From positions 1 to 64,000 of the forward strand of contig JAURGK010000003.1 in the NCBI GenBank assembly GCA_030833845.1: a stretch of DNA of 64,000 nucleotides, in the 5' to 3' direction. This stretch comes from Crocinitomicaceae bacterium. Its GTDB lineage: Bacteria; Bacteroidota; Bacteroidia; Flavobacteriales_D; Crocinitomicaceae. Made by a program: the position numbers and the translations under genes. Positions 1-7,689 of the stretch are shown one piece after another. Within the stretch, counting starts at the first letter, position 1; every line of letters starts with the position of its first letter. The notes beneath the pieces are model-generated. The model made no database searches, was not told the origin of the DNA, and worked only from the letters and a program-made list of their open reading frames with translations.

Positions 1-106
1 AGTAACAAAACGTATTTCATGATTCAAATTTACACATTCCATTTTTTTAATCGTAAGCAACTTTTTGAATATTTATACGTCTTGAATTAAATTTAACTTT
101 TTCTAA

Positions 107-1465
107 ATGAAAAAAATACTACCCTTACTTATATTGGCACTTACATTTTTGAATTTAAATAAAGTGCATGCGCAGTTTGTCATGACTGTGAATGTAGTCG
201 ATTGCAGCTCTCCTAGCCTTTGTGATGGCTCTGCCTCAATAGATTCCATGAATACGCAATTTACCACCATTGATTGGTATATGAATGGTGTGCTTATTCA
301 ATCGGGTGGTACGTATATTGGAAATCTTTGCCCCGGTAATTACATGGTAATCACCATGGGCAATGGTCTAACAATGACCTCCCCATTTACTATTGGTGTG
401 GGTGCTCCAAATCCTTGTAACGGTTTTACAAGTACCATCCTCTATGGATTGATGAGCGGGCCCACGACCTGTGATGGATGGGTATCGGCCATTGTAAGTG
501 GCGGTACGGCTCCCTACACTTATTTGTGGAGTACATTGGATATGAATTCTACACTGAGCAATCTCTGTTCTGGAACTTACACTGTGAATATCACTGATGC
601 CAATGGTTGCACAACTAGTGCTTCGCAAGCCATTTACTACGACACGACTAATACTAACCCTTGTGCAGGATTTTCGGCTAGTGTAACAGTTACAGACTGC
701 AGTGCACCAGGAGTTTGCGATGGTGAATTAACTGCAACAATGATCAGCGGTACATCGCCATTTATGGTAAGTTGGTCCAATGCTGCCACTACCTACACTA
801 TCTCAAATTTATGTTCAGGGGCTTACGATGCTACCATTACAGATGCGATGGGCTGCTCAATAAATATTTCCCAATTTGTTGGTTATAATAATGGCAATTT
901 TGATTCAATTAATGTCATCGGCAACTTAGCTTCTGGTGCAAACATTACTGGAACCATGCTCTCGAATTGGGTTTATAACTGCGATATAGAGCTTTCAATG
1001 CTCGACACTGCTTATATGGTATCGGCTACCTTTGGAAACAACCCTGCCAATCAAGATAGTTTATATACGACTTGGTATTTGGTTGATACTGCCGGAGCTT
1101 TTACCTATGTAGATTACACTTTTTACGTTCCAGGAGCAGTAGGGAGCTATAATTTAGTGCTTCAAGTGTATTGCCCAATTAAGTCAACCCCTTTGTATTA
1201 TCAAATCATTTCTCAATTCGACGTGCAAAGTGCTAGTGTCGCTCAAAGCGATATGATCAATTTCCAACTTGCCCCCAACCCAGCTCAACATATTTTATAT
1301 ATAAACGGTCTTGAATCTGGGGCCTATCGCATTTATAATTACACAGGGAAGTGTATCCAGTATGGCGATTTTGAAAAACAAATCAACATCGAGCAACTAG
1401 AAAATGGATCTTACCTTCTTTACCTCAATGGCAAGGTACTTCCATTCATTAAAATGTATCAATAA
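107..1465 (+). CDS. Secreted SprB-repeat protein with type IX sorting tail
   Basis: A 452-residue exported protein of unknown specific role. It begins with a signal peptide (about residues 1-22, ending HAQ). Three related modules of about 80-90 residues follow, each opening with a C..P..CDG-type motif; the second and third contain the SprB-type pattern of a Y.WS strand, a NLCSG turn and a TDA.GC strand (about residues 103-180 and 185-260). The first module is degenerate. The last 60 residues, starting at APNPAQ, look like a type A type IX C-terminal sorting domain. Expected location is the cell surface or outside the cell. It is a single-gene unit followed by a strong hairpin terminator. SprB repeats are known from gliding adhesins; that this one is an adhesin is inference. 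Confidence 0.8.
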   Translation: MKKILPLLILALTFLNLNKVHAQFVMTVNVVDCSSPSLCDGSASIDSMNTQFTTIDWYMNGVLIQSGGTYIGNLCPGNYMVITMGNGLTMTSPFTIGVGAPNPCNGFTSTILYGLMSGPTTCDGWVSAIVSGGTAPYTYLWSTLDMNSTLSNLCSGTYTVNITDANGCTTSASQAIYYDTTNTNPCAGFSASVTVTDCSAPGVCDGELTATMISGTSPFMVSWSNAATTYTISNLCSGAYDATITDAMGCSINISQFVGYNNGNFDSINVIGNLASGANITGTMLSNWVYNCDIELSMLDTAYMVSATFGNNPANQDSLYTTWYLVDTAGAFTYVDYTFYVPGAVGSYNLVLQVYCPIKSTPLYYQIISQFDVQSASVAQSDMINFQLAPNPAQHILYINGLESGAYRIYNYTGKCIQYGDFEKQINIEQLENGSYLLYLNGKVLPFIKMYQ

Positions 1466-1494
1466 GCGTTCTTAACTTGAAACGCTCTCCAAAG

Positions 1495-1522
1495 AAAAGG
1501 GCCCGCGTTGCGGGCCCTTTTT
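1495..1522. terminator. Bidirectional intrinsic terminator
   Basis: A perfect 12-bp stem (AAAAGGGCCCGC at 1495-1506, loop GTT, GCGGGCCCTTTT at 1510-1521) lies between two convergent genes. A T-run follows on the right and an A-rich run precedes it on the left, so it can end transcripts from both sides. Confidence 0.9.
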
Positions 1523-1569
1523 GATTGAATCTATAAATTATCGAAGCAGTTTCGAGATCTTGATGTTGA

Positions 1570-3186
1570 CTAACCTTTACCCGATCTTACTGCAGGCACC
1601 GTTGGTTTTGGGCTCGAAGGAATCGACGGCTTTGGTGCAGCTGGCACCGAAGGTCGAGATGGGGCCGGAGCTGATGGCGTATTTGACCTTGACGGTGTTG
1701 AATAAACAGGTTTGGGGCTTGTTGGAGTGGTAGGGTTTCTCTCAAAAGTTGTTGGTCTTTCTTGGGTCTCGGTGTTTGGTCTAGACACATTGTTTTCTTT
1801 GCTTGAAACTTGTGGTTTTTCTGCTCCACCGCTTGGTTTAGTTTCAATACTTTGCGGTCTATCTCCTGGAAATTTACCTTCTGAAAATTGATGGTTGTTG
1901 TTATTTAACGCTGGGCGTTCTACCTTTCCTAATACTGTTGTTGTTGGATTGGGTATATTAGGTACCGGTGGCACATTCGGTGGAATATTCAAATATCCTT
2001 GATCAAAGATGCATCCTCCCATTTCATCGGAAGGCACACCCATTTGCATACAACGCTGACGCGCTTGCTCCCTACTTTGAGCATTCATCTGAGATAAATT
2101 CATATAGACCCTCGGGAAGCTTCTATCAGTATACGAAGCAGTTGTATTTCCTGGGCGGTAATCAAATAGCGTATTTTGGTCTGTAAGGCGCCAATCCTCA
2201 GCAAAATTCTTTGCCATGTAGGCATTAAACTCTTGTTCAGCTAAGTTGTTCAATTGTGCGGCATTTCGACTATCAAAAGTATAGGCCGATGCAATTGAAA
2301 GTGCTGCAATGTTGTTGGGGCGCGGCATATTATTTCTGCTATTGAAATCATCATCGGCAAAACCATTGTTATTTCCAAGCAGACCTTCATACAAATTGCG
2401 ATCACACTCAAAAACAGCAACCGTTACATTGACAAAACCCCTAACACCAGAATTTCTCACATCGATTACCGTTGTTTCGCCTGTAGGCCAACAAACGGTA
2501 TAATTGCGCCCATCGAGACGAATTACTCCACCGTGAGGTAAATAATAACTTCTGCCTTGCAATTGGATCGGCTGTCCGTTGAGCCTGAGTGGAGTTTGTT
2601 GGAATTCATCTGGTTTGTCTGCTGCATAAAAACAAAGTCGGTCACCAGCTACATTCATGGCAACTGCTGCGTTTAATGAAAAATTTTCGTCTTGGGCACG
2701 TTGCCTGGTTTGTACTTCAAATTGGCCATCAGACTTCTTTGACAAAATAAACTCACCAACGGTCTGAAACGAATAAGAGGCGCGATCATATGACTTGAGG
2801 TGTGGATCTCCATAAGATCTGCCGTAGGTCCTAGTACAAAAAGTGTTTTGAATCAAGGTACTAAAAAGCACAAGATCTGCCTGTGATGAATTTTGAGCGC
2901 TCGAAAGATTTTGGTTTTCAAGCACCATCTGACGTAAATCTTGCCGATCTTTAGCTGGCAAGACACTCAATAACTCGAATGGAGTAAAATCTTCAGGAAA
3001 AGTACGGTCCGGAATTTGACGATGCTCAGCCAAGGCCATAATCGCAGCTGCCAACCACGGGCCGCGGACATCATCAAGCCTTTCTAAATGTTCTTTAATT
3101 GGGTCGAAAGCAGCGCTCGGTGTTTGTCCATAAATGAAAACTGTCGTGTGAAGCACAGCGACAAAAAAGAGTATAATTTTTTTCAT
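1570..3186 (-). CDS. Secreted von Willebrand factor type D domain protein with Pro-rich tail
   Basis: About 538 residues, starting at the ATG at 3186 because that start gives a clean signal peptide (about residues 1-21, ending YGQ); an upstream in-frame extension would run into the neighbouring regulator gene. After an uncharacterised N-terminal region, a VWD domain spans roughly residues 125-290: it opens with GDPHLKSYD, includes several beta-strand motifs and closes with GLLGNNNGFADDD. A cysteine pair around residues 380-400 (pattern RCMQ...GGCIFD) resembles the C8-like segment that often follows VWD. The last 100 residues are low complexity, rich in Pro, Ser and Lys (PSIPSSPKPTVPA). No type IX sorting domain is seen. 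It lies 49 bp downstream of the response regulator on the same strand. Function unknown; VWD folds usually serve in extracellular assembly or adhesion. Confidence 0.75.
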   Translation of the reverse strand: MKKIILFFVAVLHTTVFIYGQTPSAAFDPIKEHLERLDDVRGPWLAAAIMALAEHRQIPDRTFPEDFTPFELLSVLPAKDRQDLRQMVLENQNLSSAQNSSQADLVLFSTLIQNTFCTRTYGRSYGDPHLKSYDRASYSFQTVGEFILSKKSDGQFEVQTRQRAQDENFSLNAAVAMNVAGDRLCFYAADKPDEFQQTPLRLNGQPIQLQGRSYYLPHGGVIRLDGRNYTVCWPTGETTVIDVRNSGVRGFVNVTVAVFECDRNLYEGLLGNNNGFADDDFNSRNNMPRPNNIAALSIASAYTFDSRNAAQLNNLAEQEFNAYMAKNFAEDWRLTDQNTLFDYRPGNTTASYTDRSFPRVYMNLSQMNAQSREQARQRCMQMGVPSDEMGGCIFDQGYLNIPPNVPPVPNIPNPTTTVLGKVERPALNNNNHQFSEGKFPGDRPQSIETKPSGGAEKPQVSSKENNVSRPNTETQERPTTFERNPTTPTSPKPVYSTPSRSNTPSAPAPSRPSVPAAPKPSIPSSPKPTVPAVRSGKG

Positions 3187-3235
3187 ATATTTTAGTTTAG
3201 CTTTTGATACCATAGCAAGTTTCGAGCCAAAAAAA

Positions 3236-3901
3236 TTATTCATTGAATTTATACCCGATACCTTTGATTGTGGAGATGTATTGATCTCCAATTTTTTCTC
3301 TGATCTTACGAATATGCACGTCTATAGTACGATCACCAACAATGATGTCTGTGCCCCAAACTTTTTGTAAAATTTGGTCGCGCTTAAAAACAAAATTTGG
3401 GCGTGAAGCCAACAAGGCCAGTAACTCAAATTCTTTTCTCGGAAGTTGTATTTCAATACCGTCTTTTTCCAAAAGGTATTTTTCCCGATTGATATAAAAA
3501 GCTTGTTGCTTTTGAGGTTGTTGTAATTTGCTTCTTCTGAGCATGGCTTGAATCCTTGATAACAATACCTTTGTTTTGATAGGCTTGGCAATGTAGTCAT
3601 CGGCGCCAGCGTCAAGGCCTGCAATTTGACTATAATCCTCGTTTCGAGCCGTTAAAAAGCAAATAAGGATATCTTGATTTTTTTCATCGGCTTTGATGCG
3701 TTCACAAACTTCTATGCCATCGAGTTGTGGCATCATCACGTCAAGCAATATCAAATGAGGTTTTTCTTTTGCAATGATCTCTAGACATGAGAGTCCGTTG
3801 TCGGTGACCGAAACCTGATACCCTTCCTTTTCTAAGTTGTATTTCAACAGAATACGGATATCTTCTTCGTCATCAACAATGAGAATATGGGCTTGATTCA
3901 T
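3236..3901 (-). CDS. OmpR/PhoB-family response regulator (orphan)
   Basis: A 221-residue DNA-binding response regulator. The receiver domain (1-120) has the acidic pair D10-D11, the phospho-acceptor D54 in LILLDVMMP, T84 and K106 in DDYIAKP, so the phosphorylation site is intact. A winged-helix effector domain occupies about 130-220 with the family motif VGDRTIDVHIRKIREKIG. No histidine kinase gene lies beside it. The gene is divergent from a second OmpR-family regulator and is followed by the VWD protein gene 49 bp downstream, which may be co-transcribed. A near-consensus -7 box ends 4 nt before the ATG. It resembles PhoB-like regulators, but the regulon cannot be read from the sequence. Confidence 0.9.
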   Translation of the reverse strand: MNQAHILIVDDEEDIRILLKYNLEKEGYQVSVTDNGLSCLEIIAKEKPHLILLDVMMPQLDGIEVCERIKADEKNQDILICFLTARNEDYSQIAGLDAGADDYIAKPIKTKVLLSRIQAMLRRSKLQQPQKQQAFYINREKYLLEKDGIEIQLPRKEFELLALLASRPNFVFKRDQILQKVWGTDIIVGDRTIDVHIRKIREKIGDQYISTIKGIGYKFNE

Positions 3902-3905
3902 AGGG

Positions 3906-3913
3906 TAAAGTTA
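3906..3913 (-). promoter_or_regulatory. -7 box, near consensus, for response regulator at 3901
   Basis: On the minus strand the sequence reads TAACTTTA, one base from TAnnTTTG, with a 4-nt spacer to the ATG. This would give a leaderless or nearly leaderless mRNA. Confidence 0.45.
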
Positions 3914-4001
3914 TGTATTCTAGGTATGGATAGCTTTGATGGTAAGTAATTTTTTAGCAAAAATTTAACAAGGCACTGTAACCATTAATAAAAATTACGC
4001 T

Positions 4002-4009
4002 TAACTTTG
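4002..4009 (+). promoter_or_regulatory. -7 promoter box TAACTTTG
   Basis: An exact TAnnTTTG box lies 74 bp before the start of the downstream response regulator. Transcription is expected to begin near 4015, leaving a leader that contains the hairpin at 4040-4067. Confidence 0.6.
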
Positions 4010-4039
4010 TAACACTAGTAGTAGGTTTAGGTTAATAGT

Positions 4040-4071
4040 CAAGAGCTTTGGTCCGCCAAAGCTCTTGGCTT
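4040..4071 (+). terminator. Leader hairpin with short T-run (possible attenuator)
   Basis: A perfect 12-bp stem (CAAGAGCTTTGG at 4040-4051, loop TCCG, CCAAAGCTCTTG at 4056-4067) is followed by GCTTTT and then the start codons at 4078/4084. No coding gene precedes it on this strand, so it lies inside the 5' leader. It may attenuate, protect the 5' end, or block initiation. The TNCG-type loop is typical of stable RNA hairpins. Confidence 0.6.
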
Positions 4072-4083
4072 TTAAAGATGATT

Positions 4084-4776
4084 ATGAAAATCAAAATCCT
4101 CATGGTAGAAGACGATATCAGCCTTGGTATCGTGGTTTCGGATCAGCTTCGGGCCGATGGATATGCCGTTACTTTATGTGAAAATGGTGCAGAAGCATTG
4201 CGGCGATTTCAAGAAGAACCTTATCATCTGTGTATTTTTGATGTCATGCTTCCTATCAAAGATGGTTTTACCCTAGCTCGAGACATACGCAAACAAAATA
4301 CCGAGATTCCAATCCTTTTTCTATCGGCAAGGAGCCAAACGGCAGATAAAATCGAAGGATTCAACGCTGGTGCAGATGACTACCTCACCAAACCGTTTAG
4401 TGCCGAAGAATTACAATTAAGGGTAAAAGCCTTGCTCAAACGTGTCAAATTGCAAGCGGATACACCAGAATTGAAGGTGGTGACGATTGGTCTTTATACC
4501 TTTGACACGGAAAATTTCACGCTACAATCTCCTTCTCAATTAATTACGCTGACCAAAAAAGAGGCCATGATACTGAGAACGCTATATAAATACAAAAATC
4601 AACTCATTCCGCGAGATGTGATTTTGAATTCGGTTTGGGGGCAAGATGATTACTTTGTTGGGCGTAGTTTGGATGTTTTTATCACTAAACTTCGTAAATA
4701 CCTCAAAGAAGATCCAAATATTCAAATCAATAATGTGCACGGGGTTGGTTTCAAATTTGAATGTCAATGCAATTGA
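4084..4776 (+). CDS. OmpR-family response regulator, RprY-like (orphan)
   Basis: About 230 residues from the ATG at 4084 (4078 is also possible; a TTG further up falls inside the leader hairpin and is unlikely). The receiver domain has E9/D10/D11, the acceptor D53 in FDVMLP, S81 and K103 in DDYLTKP. The winged-helix domain covers about 130-228, ending in the usual NVHGVGFKFE strand. It resembles RprY-type regulators of Bacteroidota. No kinase is adjacent. Its 3' end overlaps the start of tsaB by about 10 bp, so the two genes are probably co-transcribed and translationally coupled. The leader carries an exact -7 box and a strong hairpin immediately before the start, suggesting post-initiation control. 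Confidence 0.9.
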   Translation: MKIKILMVEDDISLGIVVSDQLRADGYAVTLCENGAEALRRFQEEPYHLCIFDVMLPIKDGFTLARDIRKQNTEIPILFLSARSQTADKIEGFNAGADDYLTKPFSAEELQLRVKALLKRVKLQADTPELKVVTIGLYTFDTENFTLQSPSQLITLTKKEAMILRTLYKYKNQLIPRDVILNSVWGQDDYFVGRSLDVFITKLRKYLKEDPNIQINNVHGVGFKFECQCN

Positions 4777-5432
4777 TATTGCACATTGAATCAAGCACCA
4801 CCGTTTGTAGTGTAGCGCTTTCAGCCGAGGGTCATTTGCTTAATTTTATCGACAAACAATCCGAAGGCTATATTCATGGTGAATCACTTACACTCATGAT
4901 AGAAGAACTTTTCCAAAAAGCAGGCCGTAAATTAGGAGATCTTTCAGCCATCAGTTACAGCGCTGGGCCAGGATCTTATACAGGATTGCGCATTGGACTC
5001 TCTACAGCCAAAGGACTTTGCTATGCACTGTCCATTCCATTAATCGCCATCCCTACACACGATATTTTATTTGAGATGGCACGAGCTGCCTATCCGTCAT
5101 CGACAAAAAATATCATTGCAATGCTTGATGCAAGGCGCACTGAAGTGTACTTGCAGTCTTTTGAATCTTCAGGCCAGGTAATTTCAAGCTTACAATGTGC
5201 CTTACTAGATCAAATGCCTCCTTTGGAAAATTTACCAGCAATAGTTGTCGGCGATGCCAATCTAAAGGCTAAAGATTTCTGGACACAAAAGGAATTGACT
5301 TGGTTAGACACACCCATCTCTGCCAAATTCCAAGTAAATCCATCCACTAAGGCATACTCAGAAAAAAAATTCGAAGACACCGCTTACTGCAATCCAATAT
5401 ATTTGAAGGGGGCAAATGGAATCTTACTCTAA
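4767..5432 (+). CDS. tsaB: tRNA threonylcarbamoyladenosine biosynthesis protein TsaB
   Basis: A 221-223 residue cytoplasmic protein of the ASKHA fold. TsaB is the partner of TsaD and TsaE in making t6A at position 37 of ANN-decoding tRNAs. It shows the N-terminal LHIESST strand, the GPGSYTGLRIG loop near residue 70 and the DARRTEVYL motif near residue 120. The length fits the family. Two in-frame starts, ATG at 4761 and 4767, lie inside the end of the response regulator gene; 4767 gives the usual short N-terminus directly before the first strand. No terminator is evident downstream; a separate promoter drives the next operon. Confidence 0.92.
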   Translation: MQLILHIESSTTVCSVALSAEGHLLNFIDKQSEGYIHGESLTLMIEELFQKAGRKLGDLSAISYSAGPGSYTGLRIGLSTAKGLCYALSIPLIAIPTHDILFEMARAAYPSSTKNIIAMLDARRTEVYLQSFESSGQVISSLQCALLDQMPPLENLPAIVVGDANLKAKDFWTQKELTWLDTPISAKFQVNPSTKAYSEKKFEDTAYCNPIYLKGANGILL

Positions 5433-5482
5433 ACAAAATCTAAAATCATTATTTTTTTTGTTCAACGTATGCGAATGCTTCT

Positions 5483-5490
5483 TAACTTTG
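5483..5490 (+). promoter_or_regulatory. -7 promoter box TAACTTTG with upstream TTG
   Basis: An exact TAnnTTTG box lies 19 nt before the coiled-coil protein start. A TTG at 5458-5460, 22 bp upstream, fits the -33 element. It is the likely promoter of the coiled-coil/zapA/rny operon. Confidence 0.65.
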
Positions 5491-5509
5491 TACAAAGCCG
5501 ACGCTTAAC

Positions 5510-5824
5510 ATGACTGAACATCTCAATACGCTTTTATCTGAAATACGCTCGCGTAGTTTGCAACTTGCCACGGATTTAAAAAACGAACGCGCAAAGCAAC
5601 TTGCATTACAACAAGAATTAGAGCAAACACAAGCCCTCTATCTTGCTGAGAAAGCTGCTGTTTCAGAGTTAAAAGTGCAAATTGAAACGCTCAATATGTC
5701 ATTGGCTGAGGCTCAAAACAAAGTTGTGGAGGTTCCTGTTGCTGCGCAAAGCCGCAATCCGCAGGAAATTGATGCACTTGTGAAGGAAATTGAATTCTGT
5801 ATAGAAATGCTCAAGCAAGCTTAA
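5510..5824 (+). CDS. Small coiled-coil protein upstream of zapA
   Basis: A 104-residue protein with no signal peptide or membrane segment. Residues 1-75 are Glu/Gln/Leu/Ala-rich with heptad spacing, predicting one long coiled coil; a short C-terminal helix (about 85-103, DALVKEIEFCIEMLKQA) follows a flexible link. It abuts zapA with no intergenic base, so the two are made together. I do not recognise a named family. By context and shape it could be a division-associated partner of ZapA, playing a part like that of coiled-coil ZapB, but that is inference only. Confidence 0.75.
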   Translation: MTEHLNTLLSEIRSRSLQLATDLKNERAKQLALQQELEQTQALYLAEKAAVSELKVQIETLNMSLAEAQNKVVEVPVAAQSRNPQEIDALVKEIEFCIEMLKQA

Positions 5825-6115
5825 ATGACAAAAATAGCGCTTAAAATCAATATTGCCGGCCGAACTTACCCCCTCAACGTCCCCGAGGCGGAGGTAGAGG
5901 CAGTTCATCATGCCGCCGCTGAAGTGAATAAAGCAATTGACTTGTTGCGAAAAAACTATGCCGTTAACGATACCCAAGATCTCTTGGCAATGTCGGCACT
6001 CCAACTATTGACCAAAGCAAAAGCAGAGGCCAAGCCAGTTGAAAAAATGCCAGACTATTCCGATATAGAAGCCGCACTCGCAGCCCTAAGAGAAGACTTG
6101 GAAAACATTCAATAA
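5825..6115 (+). CDS. zapA: Cell division protein ZapA
   Basis: A 96-residue protein matching ZapA, which tetramerises and bundles FtsZ protofilaments at the septum. The N-terminal globular part (about 1-55) has the KINIAGRTYPLNV strand pair, followed by VEAVHHAAAEVNKAI and DLLAMSALQLL helices; the C-terminal part forms a short coiled coil. Length is typical. It follows the coiled-coil gene with no gap and precedes rny by 43 bp. The zapA-rny order is common in this phylum; in some relatives a 6S-type RNA lies between them, but here the gap is too short for one. Confidence 0.85.
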   Translation: MTKIALKINIAGRTYPLNVPEAEVEAVHHAAAEVNKAIDLLRKNYAVNDTQDLLAMSALQLLTKAKAEAKPVEKMPDYSDIEAALAALREDLENIQ

Positions 6116-6158
6116 CTTTCATTTGTATCGGCTCCATTGACTACAAATATGACGTAGT

Positions 6159-7688
6159 ATGGACATTATGTGGATTTTAATCGGTTCCCTTGGAGGAGGT
6201 GTAGCTACCTTTGTAGCACAGAAAACACTCCTTAAAAAGGATGCCGAACGCATTATCAAAGAAGCTGAAACAAAAGCTGAAACAATTCAAAAAGAAAGAG
6301 CCTTACAAGCCAAAGAACGCTTTTTAAAACAAAAAGAAGAGCACGAAGAAGTCATCAAAGATCGCGAACGAAAAATGCAATCTAATGAAGATCGCTTTCG
6401 CACTAAAGAAAAGACGCTGAATCAAAAATTAGAAGAGATTGGCAGAAAAGAAAAAGACCTTGAGCAAACTCAAAATGAATACCAAACCAAAGCACAGCTT
6501 CTAGAAGCCCGAACGCAAGAGCTCGACAAAATTCATCAAAAGCAAATTGCTGAACTCTCTAAAATTGCCCAATTGGCACCCGAAGATGCCAAACAGCATC
6601 TCATGCAGGCACTCACTGATGAAGCTCGCACGGCAGCAATGGCAACCATTAAAGAAATTACAGAAGAGGCCAAACTCAATGCCAATAAAGAAGCACGCAA
6701 AATTGTGATCCAAAGCATTCAGCGCGTTGCCACCGAACAAGCCATTGAAAACGCCGTTTCGGTATTTAATATTGAATCTGACGAAGTCAAAGGAAGAATT
6801 ATTGGTCGCGAGGGTAGAAATATTCGTGCCTTAGAAGCAGCAACTGGAGTAGAAATTATCGTAGATGACACCCCAGAGGCCATCATTCTTTCTTGTTTTG
6901 ATCCTGTACGCCGAGAGATTGCAAGACTCAGCTTACATCAATTGGTCTCGGACGGTCGTATTCACCCTGCACGCATTGAAGAGGTGGTTTCAAAAACCCG
7001 CAAACAACTCGATGAAGAGATCGCCGAAACAGGCAGACGCACCTGTATCGATCTAGGTATTCATGGTTTGCATCCAGAATTGATGCGAATGGTAGGGCGC
7101 ATGAAATTTAGATCGTCATATGGACAAAACTTGCTGCAACACTCCAGAGAAGTTGCGAATCTTTGTGCTATTATGGCCGCAGAACTCGGTTTAAATGTCA
7201 AACTGGCTAAACGTGCAGGTTTGCTGCATGATATTGGAAAGGTGCCTGATGAAGAACCAGAATTGCCGCATGCCATTCTCGGTATGAAAATAGCCGAAAA
7301 ATTTGGCGAGAAAGGAGACGTACTCAATGCCATTGGCGCTCACCACGATGAAATAGAAATGACTACACTCATTTCTCCAATAGTTCAAGTTTGCGATGCA
7401 ATATCTGGCGCACGCCCAGGCGCACGTCGTGAAATTGTAGAGGCTTACATTAAACGCATCAAAGAACTTGAAAATTTAGCGCTTTCTTACGACGGTGTGG
7501 GCAGCGCATATGCTATTCAGGCTGGGCGTGAATTACGCGTCTTGGTCGAGGCAGAAAAAGTGAGCGATCAACGCGCCGAAGAACTTTCATTTACCATTTC
7601 TCAGCGGATCCAAACCGAAATGACCTACCCGGGTCAAGTCAAGGTAACGGTAATACGCGAGAAAAGAGCTGTCAATTACGCTAAATAA
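6159..7688 (+). CDS. rny: Ribonuclease Y
   Basis: A 509-residue membrane-anchored endoribonuclease that starts mRNA decay. Domains in order: an N-terminal transmembrane helix (about 3-20), a long charged coiled coil (about 25-160), a KH domain with [12 protein letters not shown] near residue 210, and an HD phosphohydrolase domain with HSREVA and LLHDIGK (about 325-365) and GAHHDE near 390. All catalytic His/Asp motifs are present, and length matches the family. It is third in the operon after zapA. The next gene starts one base after its stop. Confidence 0.96.
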   Translation: MDIMWILIGSLGGGVATFVAQKTLLKKDAERIIKEAETKAETIQKERALQAKERFLKQKEEHEEVIKDRERKMQSNEDRFRTKEKTLNQKLEEIGRKEKDLEQTQNEYQTKAQLLEARTQELDKIHQKQIAELSKIAQLAPEDAKQHLMQALTDEARTAAMATIKEITEEAKLNANKEARKIVIQSIQRVATEQAIENAVSVFNIESDEVKGRIIGREGRNIRALEAATGVEIIVDDTPEAIILSCFDPVRREIARLSLHQLVSDGRIHPARIEEVVSKTRKQLDEEIAETGRRTCIDLGIHGLHPELMRMVGRMKFRSSYGQNLLQHSREVANLCAIMAAELGLNVKLAKRAGLLHDIGKVPDEEPELPHAILGMKIAEKFGEKGDVLNAIGAHHDEIEMTTLISPIVQVCDAISGARPGARREIVEAYIKRIKELENLALSYDGVGSAYAIQAGRELRVLVEAEKVSDQRAEELSFTISQRIQTEMTYPGQVKVTVIREKRAVNYAK

Positions 7689-7689
7689 T

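Noticed and set aside
1-106. Promoter, small RNA or gene before the first gene
   Set aside because: The stretch is AT-rich, but no exact TAnnTTTG box or stable hairpin could be supported.
3187-3291. N-terminal extension of the VWD protein into the response regulator gene
   Set aside because: The extension has no signal-peptide character, while the ATG at 3186 starts a clean signal peptide and avoids the overlap.
6116-6158. 6S-type RNA between zapA and rny, as in some Bacteroidota
   Set aside because: The gap is only 43 bp, too short, and shows no hairpin.
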